From positions 1 to 14,893 of the forward strand of contig CBFDBC010000071.1 in NCBI GenBank assembly GCA_965602945.1: DNA of 14,893 nt, in the 5' to 3' direction. The DNA is from JAUXEH01 sp965602945. GTDB taxonomy: Bacteria; Acidobacteriota; Aminicenantia; Aminicenantales; Aminicenantaceae. The translations under genes were made by a program, and so were the position numbers. Shown piece after piece: positions 14,147-14,893 of the stretch. The notes beneath the pieces are model-generated. The model saw only the letters and a list, made by a program, of their open reading frames with translations, ran no database searches and was not told where the DNA came from. Position 1 is the stretch's first letter. Each line of letters begins with the position of its first letter.

Positions 14147-14893
14147 ATGCTATCATCGATTCGACCGCCCATGATCGTGACCCGGATTCTGTACGCCGCC
14201 CTCCTCACACTACACCTCGCCGTCCCGGAAATTCCAGCCGATTTTCAGCCTGCGGAGCAGTTGAGCCGGGAGGTCGACCTGAGCCACTGGGGGATGGGCG
14301 GCATCGAAGACATCGGCTTCGTCTCGATCGGGGTTCTGCATGGGCCGGATCAAGATCAGATGGTGGTGTATGACATCCGAAAAAAAAAGCCCGTCTTCCA
14401 GATCCCGGACAGGCCCTGGGGCGCCGCCCCGGACTTCTCCGGGAACACGTTCCTGGTCGCGGATTTCAACGAGGGCAACGTGAACCGCCTGGGCGGCTAC
14501 TTCAACAGTTTTTCGAGGGCGCCCTCGACGGCCGACGTCACCCTCAATTCCCTGCCTGAAGGAGACCAGGCCCTGACGTTTGCCTACACACGGGACACAT
14601 CCGGTTTCGCCGGCTTCTGGATCCACCTCTTCGATTTCAAAGCTCCGCCTGCGCAGCGTGTCTTCCTGGATTCCTCTCCCTTCCGTTTCCTCACGTTCTC
14701 GATCCGGGGTGAGCACGGGCAGGAGGCCCTGAGGCTGCAGGTCGCAGACCGTGAATGGGAAACGAAGGAGGACTCCCTTCCGATCGATGGGGTGGGGGCC
14801 TTTCTTCCCGGGGGCGGGATCACCAGGGAGTGGCAGCGGGCCTGGGTGCCTCTCAAGAGCCTCCCCGCACGCATCGATCCAAAGGAGCTGGCC
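14147..14893 (+). CDS. Secreted protein with carbohydrate-binding-like beta-sandwich, 3' part outside window
   Basis: The frame is open from ATG 14147 to the right edge (249 codons). ATG 14147 has AAAGGG upstream; the in-frame ATG at 14171 lacks a ribosome site. Residues 10-33 look like a signal peptide (ILYAALLTLHLAVPEIPA). From about residue 95 a beta-sandwich resembling CBM11/CIA30-type galactose-binding domains can be seen: FLVADFNEGNVNRLGGYFN, GFAGFWIHLFDF, FLDSSPFRFLTFSIRGEHG, ADREWETKEDSLPI and FLPGGGITREWQRAWVPLKS. The closing 'WqrvwvPL..LP' segment is typical of that fold. The domain usually sits in exported proteins of environmental bacteria. Function and C-terminus are unknown; binding of a glycan is inferred from the fold only. 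Confidence 0.8.
   Translation, partial: MLSSIRPPMIVTRILYAALLTLHLAVPEIPADFQPAEQLSREVDLSHWGMGGIEDIGFVSIGVLHGPDQDQMVVYDIRKKKPVFQIPDRPWGAAPDFSGNTFLVADFNEGNVNRLGGYFNSFSRAPSTADVTLNSLPEGDQALTFAYTRDTSGFAGFWIHLFDFKAPPAQRVFLDSSPFRFLTFSIRGEHGQEALRLQVADREWETKEDSLPIDGVGAFLPGGGITREWQRAWVPLKSLPARIDPKELA

Noticed and set aside
1..14893. tRNA, rRNA, integrase, insertion sequence or prophage genes
   Set aside because: I saw no cloverleaf, rRNA stretch, transposase motif or phage protein on either strand.

Overview
The window is about 14.9 kb from a Gram-negative-type bacterium: it carries signal peptides, lipoproteins, a Tat-exported sulfatase and a periplasm-facing sensor kinase. By eye the GC content is in the mid-50s. 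The pairing of a PadR repressor with an FtsX-like permease that has a helical N-terminal prefix is typical of Acidobacteriota and related lineages such as Aminicenantes. The TatT-type TRAP system and the Reg_prop sensor kinase occur across several environmental phyla. No rRNA, tRNA or marker gene is present, so the placement is only a suggestion.

Minus-strand block, right to left. An operon runs from 10040 to 1975: a DctP-type TRAP solute receptor (DctP2), a 1097-residue sensor kinase with a two-component-type beta-propeller, a TatT-like lipoprotein, a second receptor (DctP1), the small permease DctQ and the large permease DctM. Gaps are 39 bp or less and four of the genes overlap, so the transporter and its probable sensor are very likely co-transcribed. 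A candidate promoter overlaps a tandem 12-bp repeat at the head (10100-10128), and a stem-loop closes the operon at 1953-1973. Both receptors have Trp where canonical TRAP receptors have the carboxylate-binding Arg, so the ligand is probably not a standard carboxylate. Left of the terminator lies a second unit: a PadR repressor with its own consensus-like promoter and two matching operators, followed by an FtsX-like permease that runs off the left edge.

Plus-strand block. A Tat-exported lipoprotein sulfatase (10327-11802) diverges from the TRAP operon. Between the two promoters lies a perfect 22-bp inverted repeat. Next comes a secreted thioredoxin fused to TPR-like helices (11908), which is interrupted by an in-frame TAA at 12574-12576. 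The same frame continues as a TPR-like segment to 12750, so this is a recent pseudogene, an assembly error or a truncated protein.

Right end. A PD40/TolB-like propeller lipoprotein lies on the minus strand (12938-13966). Divergent from it is a secreted protein with a carbohydrate-binding-like beta-sandwich that runs off the right edge.

Taken together, the centre of the window looks like a sense-and-import module: kinase, two receptors, TatT and DctQM. The adjacent sulfatase could act on extracytoplasmic sulfated compounds. A functional link between sulfatase and transporter is only inferred from proximity.
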